DNA from: Pelomonas candidula
GTDB lineage: Bacteria; Pseudomonadota; Gammaproteobacteria; Burkholderiales; Burkholderiaceae_C
Direction of reading: 5' to 3'
Length of the DNA stretch: 64,000 nt
Assembly: GCF_043555985.1 (NCBI RefSeq)
Contig: NZ_JBIGIC010000002.1
Coordinates: 310,001 to 374,000 of the forward strand
The translations under genes were made by a program, and so were the position numbers. The notes below the pieces were generated by a model. It had not been told where the DNA came from and ran no database searches. It worked only from the letters and a program-made list of their open reading frames with translations. Positions 24,118 to 33,698 of this stretch are shown piece after piece (position 1 is the first letter of the stretch; the number at the start of each line of letters is the position of its first letter).

Positions 24118-25653
24118 ATGAAAGCCCTGCCCCGCATCGCGTTGTGTTCTGCGCTGTGTTCCGCCTTGCTGCTGGCCGCCTGCGCCAGCGCACCACCACA
24201 GCCCCTTGCCGCCCGCGGCGCTGCCCAGGATGCGCTGTGGTTGGACCGCCTCACCTGGGGTGCCAGCAGCGCTGACCTCGCGGCCGTGCGCGGCCAGGGG
24301 CGTGCCGCCTGGCTGGACGCCCAGCTGCAACCCACAGCCACGGCGCCGCTGCCCGAGGCCGCCAGGGCCCAGATCCAGGCTTTCGCCATCTCCCAGCAAC
24401 CGCTGCTGCCGTTGGTGCAGCAACTGGAAGCCCAGCGCAAGGCCGCCGACGCACAGACCGACGACACCGTCAAGGCGCAGGCCCAGAAGGACTACCAGCA
24501 GGCGCTGACCAAGCTGGCACGCGACGCCTCGGCCCGCCAGTTGCTGCAGGCGCTGTACTCGCCGCGCCAGATACAGGAGCAGATGGCGTGGTTCTGGTTC
24601 AACCACTTCAACGTGCACCAGTACAAGAGCAACCTGCGCGTCATGGTGGGCGACTACGAGCAGGGGTTGCGCGAGCGCTCGCTCGGCCGCTTCCGCGACC
24701 TGCTCGGCTACACGGCCCACCACCCGGCCATGCTGCGCTACCTCGACAACGAGCAGAACGCCGCCAACCGCATCAACGAGAACTACGCGCGTGAGCTGCT
24801 GGAGCTGCACACGCTGGGCGTGGGTGGCGGCTACAGCCAGAAGGACGTGCAGGAACTGGCCCGCGTGCTGACCGGCCTGGGCGTGAACTTCACCGACACC
24901 CACCCCAAGCTCAAGCCCGCGCAGGAAGCCCAGTACCACCGCGATGGGGCCGTGGAGTTCAACCCCGCGCGGCACGACTTCGGCGACAAGGCGCTGCTGG
25001 GCATCACCGTGAAGGGCCAGGGCTACGCCGAGCTGGACCAGGTGCTGGACCTGCTGGCCCGGCACCCCAGCACGGCACGCTTCGTGTCGCGCAAGCTGGC
25101 GCAGTATTTCGTCGCCGACGAGCCGCCGCCGGCTCTGGTGGAGCGCATGGCCGAGCGCTGGCAGCAGAGCGATGGCCGCATTTCCGAGGTGCTGCGCGCC
25201 ATGGTCTCATCGCCGGAATTCGAGGCTTCGCTGGGCCGCAAGTTCAAGGACCCGACGCACTACGTCGTCTCCGCCGTGCGGCTGGCCTATGCGGACAAGG
25301 TGGTGCTGAACACCGGCCCCATGATCGGCTGGCTCTACCGCCTGGGCCAGGCGCCCTACAACCGCCAGACGCCCGACGGCTATCCGCTCGACGAGAACGC
25401 CTGGGCGGGCCCGGGGCAGATGACGACGCGCTTCGAGATCGCCCGCGCCATCGGCAGCGGCAGCGCGGGGCTGTTCAAGGTCGAGGGCGAGGTCAAGGAC
25501 CGGCCCGCCTTCCCGCAGATCGCCAACCCGCTGTATTACGACGGCATCGCACCGCGCCTGGCCGCCGCCACGCAGCAGGCGCTGGGCCAGGCCACTTCGC
25601 CGCAGGAATGGAACACCTACCTGCTCGCCTCCCCCGACTTCATGCACAGGTGA
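24118..25653 (+). CDS. DUF1800-family lipoprotein
   Basis: 511 residues. The N-terminus ends in LLAAC, so it is a lipoprotein with Cys21 as lipid anchor. The rest is the DUF1800 domain with its landmarks: LDRLTWGAS, QEQMAWFWFNHFNVH and ENYARELLELHTLGVGGGYSQKDVQELARVLTG. These proteins are nearly always paired with DUF1501, as here 4 bp downstream. The role is unknown; suggestions include cell-surface or secreted functions. Divergent from the dioxygenase. Confidence 0.92.
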   Translation: MKALPRIALCSALCSALLLAACASAPPQPLAARGAAQDALWLDRLTWGASSADLAAVRGQGRAAWLDAQLQPTATAPLPEAARAQIQAFAISQQPLLPLVQQLEAQRKAADAQTDDTVKAQAQKDYQQALTKLARDASARQLLQALYSPRQIQEQMAWFWFNHFNVHQYKSNLRVMVGDYEQGLRERSLGRFRDLLGYTAHHPAMLRYLDNEQNAANRINENYARELLELHTLGVGGGYSQKDVQELARVLTGLGVNFTDTHPKLKPAQEAQYHRDGAVEFNPARHDFGDKALLGITVKGQGYAELDQVLDLLARHPSTARFVSRKLAQYFVADEPPPALVERMAERWQQSDGRISEVLRAMVSSPEFEASLGRKFKDPTHYVVSAVRLAYADKVVLNTGPMIGWLYRLGQAPYNRQTPDGYPLDENAWAGPGQMTTRFEIARAIGSGSAGLFKVEGEVKDRPAFPQIANPLYYDGIAPRLAAATQQALGQATSPQEWNTYLLASPDFMHR

Positions 25654-25657
25654 TCGC

Positions 25658-26860
25658 ATGGACCGACGTCTTTTGCTCCAACTTGGCCTCGCCGGCCTCG
25701 GCTCGGCCGCCCTGCCCGCCCGACTCTGGGCCGCAGCACCTGACGCCCCGCGCCTGCTGGTCGTCTTCCTGCGAGGCGCCTACGACGCGGCCAACCTGCT
25801 GGTGCCGACATCGTCGAGCTTCTACTACGAGGCCCGGCCCAACATCGCCATCGCCAAGAAGGACGCACTGCCACTGAACGCCGACTGGGGCCTGGCGCCG
25901 GCACTGGCCGACAGCATCCACCCGCTGTGGGGCAAGGGCCAGGCCGCCTTCGTGCCCTTTGCCGGCACCAACGACACGACGCGCAGCCATTTCGAGACGC
26001 AGGACCACATCGAGCTGGGCCAGGCCGACGACGTCGTGGGAGGCAGCCGCGACTTCCGCAGCGGCTTCATGAACCGGCTGGCCGGCGTGCTGGGCGCAGG
26101 GGGCGTCGCCAGCTCGCGCTTGGAGGCCATGGCCTTCACCGACCAGGTACCGCTCATCATGCGCGGCAGGCAGCCGGTGGCCAACCAGGCGCTGCGCGAC
26201 CTGGGCAAACCATCCATCAGCGCGGCCCAGGCGCAGACGATTGCCGGCATGTACGCCAACACGCGGCTGGCCAACACCGTCAGCGGCGGTTTCGAGGTGC
26301 GCGACGAGGTCACGCGTGAGATGGCCGGCGAGATGGAGGCCGCCAGCCGCGGCGCCATCGCAGCCAAGGGCTTCGCGCTGGAGGCCCGCCGCGTCGCGCG
26401 GTTGATGCGCGAGCGCGTGACCCTGGGCTTCATCGACGTCGGCGGCTGGGACACCCACGTCGGCGAAGGCGGCGCGACCGGCCAGTTGGCTGGCAAGCTC
26501 GGCGAGCTGGGCAAGGGCCTGGCGCTGTTCGCCGACGAGATGGGACCGCAGTGGAACAACACCGTGGTCGTCGTCGTCAGCGAGTTCGGCCGCACCTTCC
26601 GCGAGAACGGCAACCGCGGCACGGACCATGGCCACGGCAGCGCCTACTGGGTGCTGGGCGGCGGCGTGAAGGGCGGGCGCATCGCCGGCGAGCAGGTGGA
26701 GGTCAAGGCGTCCACGCTGTTCCAGAACCGCGACTACCCGGTGCTCAACGAGTACCGGGCGCTGTTCGGCGGCCTGTTCAAGCGCATGTATGGCCTGAAC
26801 GACACGCAGCTGGCCTCGGTGTTCCCCGGGGCCAGCGCGCGCGATATCGGGCTGGTTTAG
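25658..26860 (+). CDS. DUF1501-family Tat-exported protein
   Basis: 400 residues starting MDRRLLLQLGLAGLG, a compact twin-arginine-like signal with cleavage near WAA-AP. The domain belongs to the alkaline phosphatase/sulfatase-like superfamily: LVVFLRGAYDAANLLVP at the start, a middle HFETQDHIELG, and VSEFGRTFRENGNRGTDHGHGSAYWVLGG near the end, whose Asp/His residues are candidate metal ligands. Translated with the DUF1800 gene. No enzyme activity is established for the family. Confidence 0.92.
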   Translation: MDRRLLLQLGLAGLGSAALPARLWAAAPDAPRLLVVFLRGAYDAANLLVPTSSSFYYEARPNIAIAKKDALPLNADWGLAPALADSIHPLWGKGQAAFVPFAGTNDTTRSHFETQDHIELGQADDVVGGSRDFRSGFMNRLAGVLGAGGVASSRLEAMAFTDQVPLIMRGRQPVANQALRDLGKPSISAAQAQTIAGMYANTRLANTVSGGFEVRDEVTREMAGEMEAASRGAIAAKGFALEARRVARLMRERVTLGFIDVGGWDTHVGEGGATGQLAGKLGELGKGLALFADEMGPQWNNTVVVVVSEFGRTFRENGNRGTDHGHGSAYWVLGGGVKGGRIAGEQVEVKASTLFQNRDYPVLNEYRALFGGLFKRMYGLNDTQLASVFPGASARDIGLV

Positions 26861-26865
26861 GCCGC

Positions 26866-26928
26866 GGAACCGCTGAAGGGGCCCGCAGCCAAGATGCGCA
26901 CGCCGCGAGGGGCGCGTTCAGCGGTTCC
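26866..26928. terminator. 12-bp perfect inverted repeat between convergent genes
   Basis: GGAACCGCTGAA (26866-26877) and TTCAGCGGTTCC (26917-26928) are exact reverse complements, 39 bp apart. The right arm covers the stop and last codons of the flavodoxin-type gene and the left arm begins 6 bp after the DUF1501 stop. It could terminate or stabilise both converging transcripts; no U-tail follows. Confidence 0.4.
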
Positions 26929-27478
26929 CTGCCCAGCGGTCGACCACTGCCTTCACGCGCTCGCCGAAATGCCTGGCCGTGGCGAGGTCGCCCGGCACCA
27001 TTTCTTCCGCCGACGCGTCGCTGGGTGTCTGCGTGATGAGGCCGGCGTAGCCGCCGAGGTTGTTCACTTCGTCGCGCGTAGCGGCCTTGTGGTTGGGCGC
27101 CTTCAGGCCCATGCCCACCCAGATCATGCCGTGCTGCTGGCTCAGCGTGTGCAGGTACTGGATCGTGCCCTGCTTGTCGCCGTTGAGCGTGGCGCTGTTG
27201 GTGAAGCCGGCAGCAATCTTGTCCTTCCAGACCTGGGCGTACCAGGGCTTGCTGCTGGCGTCGGCCACTTTCTTGAACTGCCAGCTCGGGCCGCCCATGT
27301 AGGTCGGCGTGCCGAAGATGACGCCGTCGGCGGCGGCCAGCGAGGCCCAGTCCGCTTCGGTGATGTTGCCCTCGGCATCGATGGCGATCAGCTGCGCGCC
27401 AGCGGCGCCGGCCACGGCCTCGGCGACCTTCTTCGTGTGGCCGTAGCCGGAGTGGTACAGAACGACGATCTTGCTCAT
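26918..27478 (-). CDS. Flavodoxin-family NAD(P)H:quinone oxidoreductase (WrbA-like)
   Basis: 186 residues. VVLYHSGYGHTKKVAEAVA is the FMN phosphate-binding loop and FGTPTYMGGPSWQFKKVAD the isoalloxazine-contacting loop, as in WrbA. Such proteins reduce quinones by two electrons and protect against oxidative stress in the cytosol. Transcribed after the pirin gene on the same strand, 181 bp later, with a dispersed repeat in the gap. Confidence 0.88.
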   Translation of the reverse strand: MSKIVVLYHSGYGHTKKVAEAVAGAAGAQLIAIDAEGNITEADWASLAAADGVIFGTPTYMGGPSWQFKKVADASSKPWYAQVWKDKIAAGFTNSATLNGDKQGTIQYLHTLSQQHGMIWVGMGLKAPNHKAATRDEVNNLGGYAGLITQTPSDASAEEMVPGDLATARHFGERVKAVVDRWAGNR

Positions 27479-27516
27479 GGACAGTTCCTTTCGGAGGGGG
27501 GTGAATCAGAAACCTG

Positions 27517-27655
27517 CGGACCGAGCGCCGGGCCGCTCCCAAGCCGGCCCGCTCTGGCGTTGTGCTTGCGGCTCAACGCCGCAAGCATCGCCGCCGCCTC
27601 GGGGGACCGTCCAGACTCGCCCGCGTTCAACGGGGCGAGCCTGGACGAGGGGCAC
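27517..27655 (+). repeat. Dispersed ~130-bp intergenic repeat, family 1, copy B
   Basis: Fills the gap between the flavodoxin-type gene and the pirin gene. Blocks in order: CCGAGCGCCGGGCCGCTCCC-type start, hairpin GCTTGCGG/CCGCAAGC with loop CTCAACG, a CTCGGGGGACC block, and outer stem CTCGCCC/GGGCGAG around GCGTTCAACG. See copies at 15236-15366 and 56670-56800. Confidence 0.8.
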
Positions 27656-27659
27656 CATT

Positions 27660-28385
27660 TCAGGCAGCCAGGTCGAAGACCAGCACCTCAGCATCATGCC
27701 CGGCGCTCAACGCGAGGCGCGATGTTTGGCGAACTTGCAAGGCATCACCGGCCGTCAGGTCTTGCCCGTTCACGTTAAGCGAACCGCGCACGACATGCAC
27801 GTAGGCGATGCGTCCATCGGCCAGCGCGAGATCCGCCTGCTCGGCGCCGTCGAACAGGCCGGCATACAGCTTCGCGTCGGCATGGATGGTCACCGCGCCG
27901 TCGGCACCGTCGTTGGCGGCGACGAGGCGCAGCTTGCCACGCTTGGAGCCGGCGTCGAAATGCTTTTGCTCATAGCTGGGCGCGATGCCGCGGTGGTCCG
28001 GCATGATCCAGATCTGCAGGAAGTGCGTCGTCTGGTCCTTGGCGTGGTTGAACTCGCTGTGCAGCACGCCGGTGCCGGCGCTCATGCGCTGCACGTCGCC
28101 GGGGCGGATGACGCCGGCGTTCGCGCCACCGGCCTCGCCGTTGCCCATGCTGTCCTTGTGCGCCAGCTCGCCGGAGAGCACATAGCTGATGATCTCCATG
28201 TCGCGGTGGCCATGCGTGCCGAAGCCGCGGCCCGGCTCGATCTTGTCCTCGTTGATGACTCGCAGCGCGCCAAAGCCCATGCGGGCCGGGTCGTAGTAGT
28301 CGGCAAACGAGAAGCTGTGGAAGGACTTCAGCCAGCCATGGTCGGCGTAGCCGCGATCCGAAGACTTGATCAGTTGGGTGGTCAT
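27660..28385 (-). CDS. Pirin-family protein (YhhW type)
   Basis: 241-residue bicupin. The metal ligands are in the N-terminal cupin: GTHGHRDME (two His) and HSEFNH (His and Glu in context), all intact, so it probably binds iron or another divalent metal. The E. coli homologue YhhW cleaves quercetin in vitro, but the physiological substrate is unknown. It is divergent from a LysR-type regulator 101 bp away, which probably controls it, possibly together with the flavodoxin-type gene downstream. Confidence 0.92.
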   Translation of the reverse strand: MTTQLIKSSDRGYADHGWLKSFHSFSFADYYDPARMGFGALRVINEDKIEPGRGFGTHGHRDMEIISYVLSGELAHKDSMGNGEAGGANAGVIRPGDVQRMSAGTGVLHSEFNHAKDQTTHFLQIWIMPDHRGIAPSYEQKHFDAGSKRGKLRLVAANDGADGAVTIHADAKLYAGLFDGAEQADLALADGRIAYVHVVRGSLNVNGQDLTAGDALQVRQTSRLALSAGHDAEVLVFDLAA

Positions 28386-28486
28386 GCTGGGCTCCTTGGT
28401 TTTGCTTGCGATGGAGTCAATGTAGGAGCCGGGGCCTCGGCCATCGACAAGCGGCTCTGAGGACACCATTCAAATAGACTGAACGC

Positions 28487-29455
28487 ATGTCACACCCGCA
28501 AGACAAGCGCCGCGCGCTGACACCCGAAGCCCTGTCCATGATGGACACCATCGCCCGCACCGGCAGCTTCGCCGCCGCCGCGCGCGAGATGGGCCGCGTG
28601 CCGTCGGCGCTGACCTACTCCGTGCGCCAGCTGGAGGACGCGCTGGACGTGCTGCTGTTCGACCGCAGCTCGCGCCAGGCCGTGCTCACGTCGGCCGGCC
28701 AGGAACTGCTGCACGAAGGGCGGCGCCTGCTGCAGGAGCTGGACGCCGTAGCCAACCGCGTGCGCCGCATCGCCACGGGCTGGGAAACCGAACTCACGCT
28801 GGTCATGGACGACGCCGTCGCGCGCCGTGCCGTGTTCGACCTGATGGAGGCTTTCTACGCCCAGCGCTGCGAGGACGGCACGCCGCCGCCCACCCGCCTG
28901 AAGCTGCGCGTGGAAGTGCTGGCCGGCACGTGGGAGGCCCTGCTGCGCGGCGAGGCGGACCTGGCCCTGGGTGTGCCCGCCCAGTCGGCCAGCAGCGCCA
29001 TCCACTGCGAGCCGGCGGGTGAGCTGGAGTTCGCCTTCTGCGTGGCGCCGCACCACCCGCTTGCCGAGCTGCCGGAGCCGCTGACGGCGGTCCAGATCGC
29101 CGAGCACCGCATCATCGCCGTGGCGGACAGTGCCCGCACGCTCAAACCCATCACCGTGGGCCTGCTGCCCGGGCAGGACGTGCTGACCATGCCCTCCATG
29201 GCCACCAAGCTCGAAGCCCTGCTGCGCGGCCTGGGCTGCGGCTCCCTGCCGGCCAGCATGGTGCGGCGGCACGTCGAGGCCGGCCGGCTCGTGCGCAAAG
29301 CCACCTATGAGGGCCGTCGCGCTGGCGTCATGCATTACGCCTGGCGCGACAACGGCCAGACGCCGGGCCGGGCCCTGGCCTGGTGGCTGGACCGGCTGCG
29401 CAGCGAGACGACGCGCAGGGCGCTGCTGGAGCAGCACGAAGGGCTGCTGCTCTAA
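28487..29455 (+). CDS. LysR-type transcriptional regulator
   Basis: 322 residues. The HTH at residues 13-60 has FAAAAREMGRVPSALTYSVRQLEDALDVLLFDR; the effector-binding domain follows. The divergent pirin gene is the obvious target; this arrangement (LysR next to pirin) is common in proteobacteria. The C-terminal end MHYAWRDNGQTPGRALAWWLDRL is typical of the YhaJ-like branch. Ligand unknown. Confidence 0.9.
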   Translation: MSHPQDKRRALTPEALSMMDTIARTGSFAAAAREMGRVPSALTYSVRQLEDALDVLLFDRSSRQAVLTSAGQELLHEGRRLLQELDAVANRVRRIATGWETELTLVMDDAVARRAVFDLMEAFYAQRCEDGTPPPTRLKLRVEVLAGTWEALLRGEADLALGVPAQSASSAIHCEPAGELEFAFCVAPHHPLAELPEPLTAVQIAEHRIIAVADSARTLKPITVGLLPGQDVLTMPSMATKLEALLRGLGCGSLPASMVRRHVEAGRLVRKATYEGRRAGVMHYAWRDNGQTPGRALAWWLDRLRSETTRRALLEQHEGLLL

Positions 29456-29514
29456 CAGAGGCCATGGACGCGCCCCTCACGCCCGCTCACCCCGCCGCAA
29501 CGCCGCCACTCGGC

Positions 29515-29562
29515 GTTGCAAATGCTCGCCGTAGCCCGAGCTACGGTTGTGCTTTGCGCCTT
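29515..29562 (+). repeat. Dispersed ~47-bp hairpin repeat, family 2, copy 2
   Basis: Starts GTTGCAAATGCTCGCC and ends GCTTTGCGCCTT; internal hairpin CCGTAGC/GCTACGG with loop CCGA. It lies 60 bp after the LysR stop and 56 bp before gluQ, the same strand as both. Compare 19027-19073 and 50949-50995. Confidence 0.75.
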
Positions 29563-29618
29563 GATTGGCGACGCCGTGACGGTCTGCTCGGCCGCGCAGG
29601 GCGCGCCCATAACCTCTG

Positions 29619-30482
29619 ATGGCCAGGTACCGCGGCCGCTTCGCGCCCTCGCCCACCGGCCCGCTGCACGCCGGCTCGCTGGTCGCCGCGCTCGCGAGTT
29701 GGCTGGATGCCCGTGCGAACGGCGGCCAGTGGCTGGTGCGCATCGAGGACGTCGACGGGCCGCGCTGCCCGCCAGGCATGGACGAGGTCATCCTCGGCCA
29801 GCTCGCCGCGCTGGGGCTGGTGCCCGACGAGCCGCCTGTCTGGCAGTCCCGCCGCGGCGACCTCTACCAGGCGGCGCTGGACCGGCTCATCGCTTCCGGC
29901 CACGCCTACGGCTGCGCCTGCACGCGCGCCGAGATCGCCGCGGCGATGGGGCCTCGGGCCAAGCATGGCGAGCTGGTCTATCCCGGCACCTGCCGCCACG
30001 GCACGAACGGCCGGCCGGTGCGCGCCTGGCGCTTGCGCGTCGAGGGCCGCGTCGACTGGCAGGACCGCCGCCTCGGCACGCAGTCGCAAGACCTTGCAAA
30101 GGAAGTCGGCGACTTCGTGCTGAAGCGCGCCGATGGCCTGTGGGCCTACCAACTCGCCGTCGTCGTCGACGATGCCGAGCAGGGCATCACCGATGTCGTG
30201 CGCGGCGAAGACCTCGCCGACAACACGCCACGCCAGATCGCGCTGCAACGCGCGCTCGGGCTGCTGACACCGCGCTATCTGCACACGCCACTGGTGCTGG
30301 CGGCGGACGGGCACAAGCTGTCGAAGCAGAACGGCGCGGCGGCGATTGATCTGTCAGACCCCATTGCTCGCGTGCGAGATGCCGCAACCGAGCTGGGCAT
30401 CCCGGCCAACGGCAACAGCACAGCCGTCGGCGACCTGCTGGCCGAACTCGCGCCGCGGTGGAAACCTGCGCTGACCAGCTGA
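29619..30482 (+). CDS. gluQ: Glutamyl-Q tRNA(Asp) synthetase
   Basis: 287 residues: the catalytic domain of a class I glutamyl-tRNA synthetase without the anticodon-binding part, as in GluQRS. The HIGH motif appears as HAGS in APSPTGPLHAGSL, and KMSKS as HKLSK. Cys residues in YGCACTR plus YPGTCRHG form the zinc site. It attaches glutamate to queuosine at position 34 of tRNA(Asp), an RNA modification step. Separated by 87 bp from the downstream FKBP gene. Confidence 0.93.
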   Translation: MARYRGRFAPSPTGPLHAGSLVAALASWLDARANGGQWLVRIEDVDGPRCPPGMDEVILGQLAALGLVPDEPPVWQSRRGDLYQAALDRLIASGHAYGCACTRAEIAAAMGPRAKHGELVYPGTCRHGTNGRPVRAWRLRVEGRVDWQDRRLGTQSQDLAKEVGDFVLKRADGLWAYQLAVVVDDAEQGITDVVRGEDLADNTPRQIALQRALGLLTPRYLHTPLVLAADGHKLSKQNGAAAIDLSDPIARVRDAATELGIPANGNSTAVGDLLAELAPRWKPALTS

Positions 30483-30568
30483 TGCAGGAAGCAACCCGCG
30501 CACCTCACGGCCTGATGCGCCGGCGGCGACAATGCCGCCTTCCCCTCCAACAGCTCAAGGATTCCCCC

Positions 30569-31291
30569 ATGAACACCACCCCCAGCGGCCTGCAGTTTGA
30601 TGACACCGTCGAGGGTGACGGCAAGGTGGCCCAGGCTGGCCAGGACGTGACCGTCCACTACACCGGCTGGCTGTGGGTCGACGGCGCCAAGACGAGCAAG
30701 TTCGACTCCAGCAAGGACCGCAACGACCCGTTCGAGTTCGAGCTGGGCGCCGGCATGGTCATCCGCGGCTGGGATGAGGGCGTGCAGGGCATGAAGATCG
30801 GCGGCAAGCGCACGCTGATCATCCCGGCCGAGCTGGGCTACGGTGCGCGCGGTGCCGGCGGCGTCATCCCGCCGAACGCGACGCTGTGCTTCGAGGTCGA
30901 GCTGCTGGGCCTGGCCGGCGGCCCCGAGGCCGTCGAGCTGAACCTGCACACCGCCTCCAGCGGCCTGCAGTACGAAGACCGCGTTGTCGGTGACGGCGCC
31001 GAGGCCACTGCCGGCCAGCGTGTGTCGGTGCACTACACCGGCTGGCTCTACAAGGACGGCATGCGCGGCAAGAAGTTCGACTCCAGCAAGGACCGCGGCC
31101 AGCCGTTCAAGTTCCGCCTGGGCGGCGGCGAGGTCATCCAGGGCTGGGACGAAGGCGTGCAGGGCATGAAGGTCGGCGGCACGCGCATGCTGGTCCTGCC
31201 GCCCGAACTGGGCTACGGCGCGCACGGCGCCGGCGGCGTGATCCCGCCGAACGCGACGCTGCTGTTCGAAGTGGAGCTGCTGGCGGTCTGA
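30569..31291 (+). CDS. Tandem FKBP-type peptidyl-prolyl isomerase
   Basis: 240 residues from ATG 30569 (an upstream in-frame start has no family sequence). Two complete FKBP domains sit in tandem (about 1-116 and 120-240), each with GDG-x-x-A, VHYTGWL, KFDSSKDR, GWDEGVQGMK and ELGYGA-x-GAGGVIPPNATL-FEVELL. Cytosolic by absence of a signal peptide. Each domain has the active-site aromatic/Asp set of small FKBPs. Bacterial FKBPs are usually single domain or carry one domain plus an insert; here the copies are similar enough to suggest a recent internal duplication. Confidence 0.92.
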   Translation: MNTTPSGLQFDDTVEGDGKVAQAGQDVTVHYTGWLWVDGAKTSKFDSSKDRNDPFEFELGAGMVIRGWDEGVQGMKIGGKRTLIIPAELGYGARGAGGVIPPNATLCFEVELLGLAGGPEAVELNLHTASSGLQYEDRVVGDGAEATAGQRVSVHYTGWLYKDGMRGKKFDSSKDRGQPFKFRLGGGEVIQGWDEGVQGMKVGGTRMLVLPPELGYGAHGAGGVIPPNATLLFEVELLAV

Positions 31292-31316
31292 CGCCGGCAA
31301 GGCCGGGGCGCCGCGC

Positions 31317-33698
31317 TCAGGGCTCGGCGCTGAACATCGTCGTCGGCGGCGAGAACTGGGTCAGACGCCACGGCAGGACGCGCGAGTCCATGTCGTCGAC
31401 CGGCCCCGTCAGCGGCCGGCCGGCCAGCCAGTCCTTGAACTTGGGCAGCGGCATGGGCCGCGCCACCAGATAACCCTGCACCTCGTCACAGCGAATGGCG
31501 CGGATGACGGCCAGCTCGCGCTCGGTCTCGATGCCTTCGGCGACGGTGCGCATGCCCAGCACGCCGGCCATGCGCACGATGGTGTTGACGATGGCGCGTG
31601 CGTCCGCGTGCTCGGTGAGTGAGCGCACGAAGGAACGGTCGATCTTGAGCGTGTGGAACGGGAACGCGCGCAGGTAGGCCAGCGACGAGAAGCCGGTGCC
31701 GAAGTCGTCGAGCGCCACCTGCACCCCCAGTTCGCGCAAGGCATGCAGCCGGCGCAGCGCCGCCTGCGCATCTTCCAGCATCAGCGACTCGGTGACCTCC
31801 AGGTGCAGCAGCGACGGCCCCACGCCGGCGCGTACGAGCACGCGCTCCACGCTGTCGATGAAGCCCGGCTCCATGAGCTGCAGCGGCGACACGTTGACCG
31901 CCACGTTCAGGCCCGGCAGTTCGCGCGCCGCGAGGCAGGCCTGCTGCAGGGCCAACGCGCCCAGCTCGTGGATGAGGCCGCAGCGTTCGGCTGCCGGGAT
32001 GAATTCGCCCGGCGACACCGAGCCCAGCACCGGATGCTCCCAGCGCATCAGCGCTTCCACGCCCAGCGCCTGCAGGCTCTGCGAATCGACCTTGGGCTGG
32101 AAGTGCAGCTCGAACTGGCGCTTCTCCAGCCCCTCGCGCAAGGCCTGCTCCACCGTGTTCATGCGCCGGCTCGCGGCGCCCAGCGAGCTGGCGTAGACGA
32201 CGCTGCGGCCCCGGCCAGAGCGCTTGGCGTCGTAGAGCGCCAGGTCGGCGTTGACCATCAGGTCCTCGACGTTGGCGACGCTGGGGTCCAGCCGTGCCAG
32301 GCCCACGCTGGCGCCCACGTGCAGGCGCTTGGCGCCCATCTCGATGGGCTGGCTGAGCTTGTCGATGATGAGGGCCGCCATTGCCTGTGGGGCGCGCGAT
32401 GGCGACTCGCCCAGGCGCAGCATCGCGAACTCGTCGCCACCCAGCCGGCCGACAAGATCGCCCTCCTCCACCAGCGCCAACAGCCGGCCGGCAACGACGC
32501 GCAACACCTCGTCGCCGGTGGAATGCCCCGAGCTGTCGTTGATGCCCTTGAAATGGTCCAGGTCGATGGACAGCAGCCAGCCGGAGCGGCCCAGCGACAT
32601 CGCCGCCTGGGCCGCGTTCATCAGGTTGCGCCGGTTCGCCAGCCCCGTCAGCGCGTCCTGCTCGGCGTGCATGCGCAACTGGTTCTCGAAGCGCTGGGCC
32701 TCGGTGATGTCGGCGATGACGCCGCGCCAGCCGCCCCCGGTGCCGTCCGCTGCAGCAATGGGCTTGGCACTCAGCGCCCACCAGCGCGCCTGCTCGCCCC
32801 GGCCCAGCTGCAGCTTGATGTCGCGGAACGGGCGGCCCAGCGCCCAGGCGGCCAGCAGCGGCCCGGACTGCTGCGAGCGCGCGGCAAACCACTGCGGCAG
32901 CTTCACGTCGCCGAGACGCTCTTCCGTCGTGCCGAGCAGGCTGGCCAGGCGCGCCGAGCGATGCACGAGTCGGCCGGCGGCATCGGCCTCCCACAGCGCA
33001 TCGCTGGCGTTCTCCTCGAAATCCCTGAGCAGCAGGGACACCACCTGCTGCTGGCGCGCGTACGAGAAGCGCGCCCTCAGCAGCGCCGTGGACTGCCGCG
33101 CCAGCGCCATCGCCGCCAGCGAGACAACGCTGGCATAGCTCAGCAGCAGCACCGCCACGGCCAGGAGGATGGGCTCGCCGGACCGCCACAACGCCACCAG
33201 GGAGCCAGCCACGATGAGCCAGGTGTAGGCCAGGCTGGCCACCGGCAGCATGGCCAGCGCAAAGGCGCCGGCGCCCAGCATGCCCGTCACCAGCGTCGCG
33301 ATCAGCACGCGCTCGGCCGGCGCGGCGGGCACGAACCACAAGGCGGCCGCCAGCCCCCAGCACAGCCCGAGCAGCGCGGCGTGCCAGCTGCCGCGCCGGT
33401 AGCTCTTGCTAGAGGCCGTGTCGCGGACGCGACCACGCTGGGTCCACCAGCCTGCGATGCCCATGGCCAGCAGCAGCAGCAGCAGACCAAGCCAACCCGC
33501 CAGCAACAGGCCGCCGGCACGGCCCACGGCCAGCCAGACGAGGCCACCGGCGACCAGGTTGGCCGCCATCAGCGACGGCGTCAGCCGCATCAACTGGCCG
33601 AGATGTTCGGCACGGATGCGCGCGGACTCGGCATCGCTGTCAACATAAAGCTCGAACGTCCGCCGCAAACGTCCCCAAATCCCTTCAGCCCGCGTCAT
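31317..33698 (-). CDS. Membrane PAS-GGDEF-EAL c-di-GMP enzyme
   Basis: 793 residues from ATG 33698. About five or six membrane segments (residues 35-195) anchor it; a PAS domain follows (about 220-335) with the PAC motif near GGWRGVIADITEAQRFENQL. The GGDEF domain has RLGGDEFAML with both active Gly-Gly-Asp-Glu-Phe and metal-binding Asp in SIDLDHFKGIND. The EAL domain has VEALMRWEHP, LEVTES, DDFGTGFSS and LKIDRSF, with all catalytic residues seen. It may both make and break c-di-GMP. Divergent from a PilZ protein 132 bp away. Confidence 0.92.
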   Translation of the reverse strand: MTRAEGIWGRLRRTFELYVDSDAESARIRAEHLGQLMRLTPSLMAANLVAGGLVWLAVGRAGGLLLAGWLGLLLLLLAMGIAGWWTQRGRVRDTASSKSYRRGSWHAALLGLCWGLAAALWFVPAAPAERVLIATLVTGMLGAGAFALAMLPVASLAYTWLIVAGSLVALWRSGEPILLAVAVLLLSYASVVSLAAMALARQSTALLRARFSYARQQQVVSLLLRDFEENASDALWEADAAGRLVHRSARLASLLGTTEERLGDVKLPQWFAARSQQSGPLLAAWALGRPFRDIKLQLGRGEQARWWALSAKPIAAADGTGGGWRGVIADITEAQRFENQLRMHAEQDALTGLANRRNLMNAAQAAMSLGRSGWLLSIDLDHFKGINDSSGHSTGDEVLRVVAGRLLALVEEGDLVGRLGGDEFAMLRLGESPSRAPQAMAALIIDKLSQPIEMGAKRLHVGASVGLARLDPSVANVEDLMVNADLALYDAKRSGRGRSVVYASSLGAASRRMNTVEQALREGLEKRQFELHFQPKVDSQSLQALGVEALMRWEHPVLGSVSPGEFIPAAERCGLIHELGALALQQACLAARELPGLNVAVNVSPLQLMEPGFIDSVERVLVRAGVGPSLLHLEVTESLMLEDAQAALRRLHALRELGVQVALDDFGTGFSSLAYLRAFPFHTLKIDRSFVRSLTEHADARAIVNTIVRMAGVLGMRTVAEGIETERELAVIRAIRCDEVQGYLVARPMPLPKFKDWLAGRPLTGPVDDMDSRVLPWRLTQFSPPTTMFSAEP

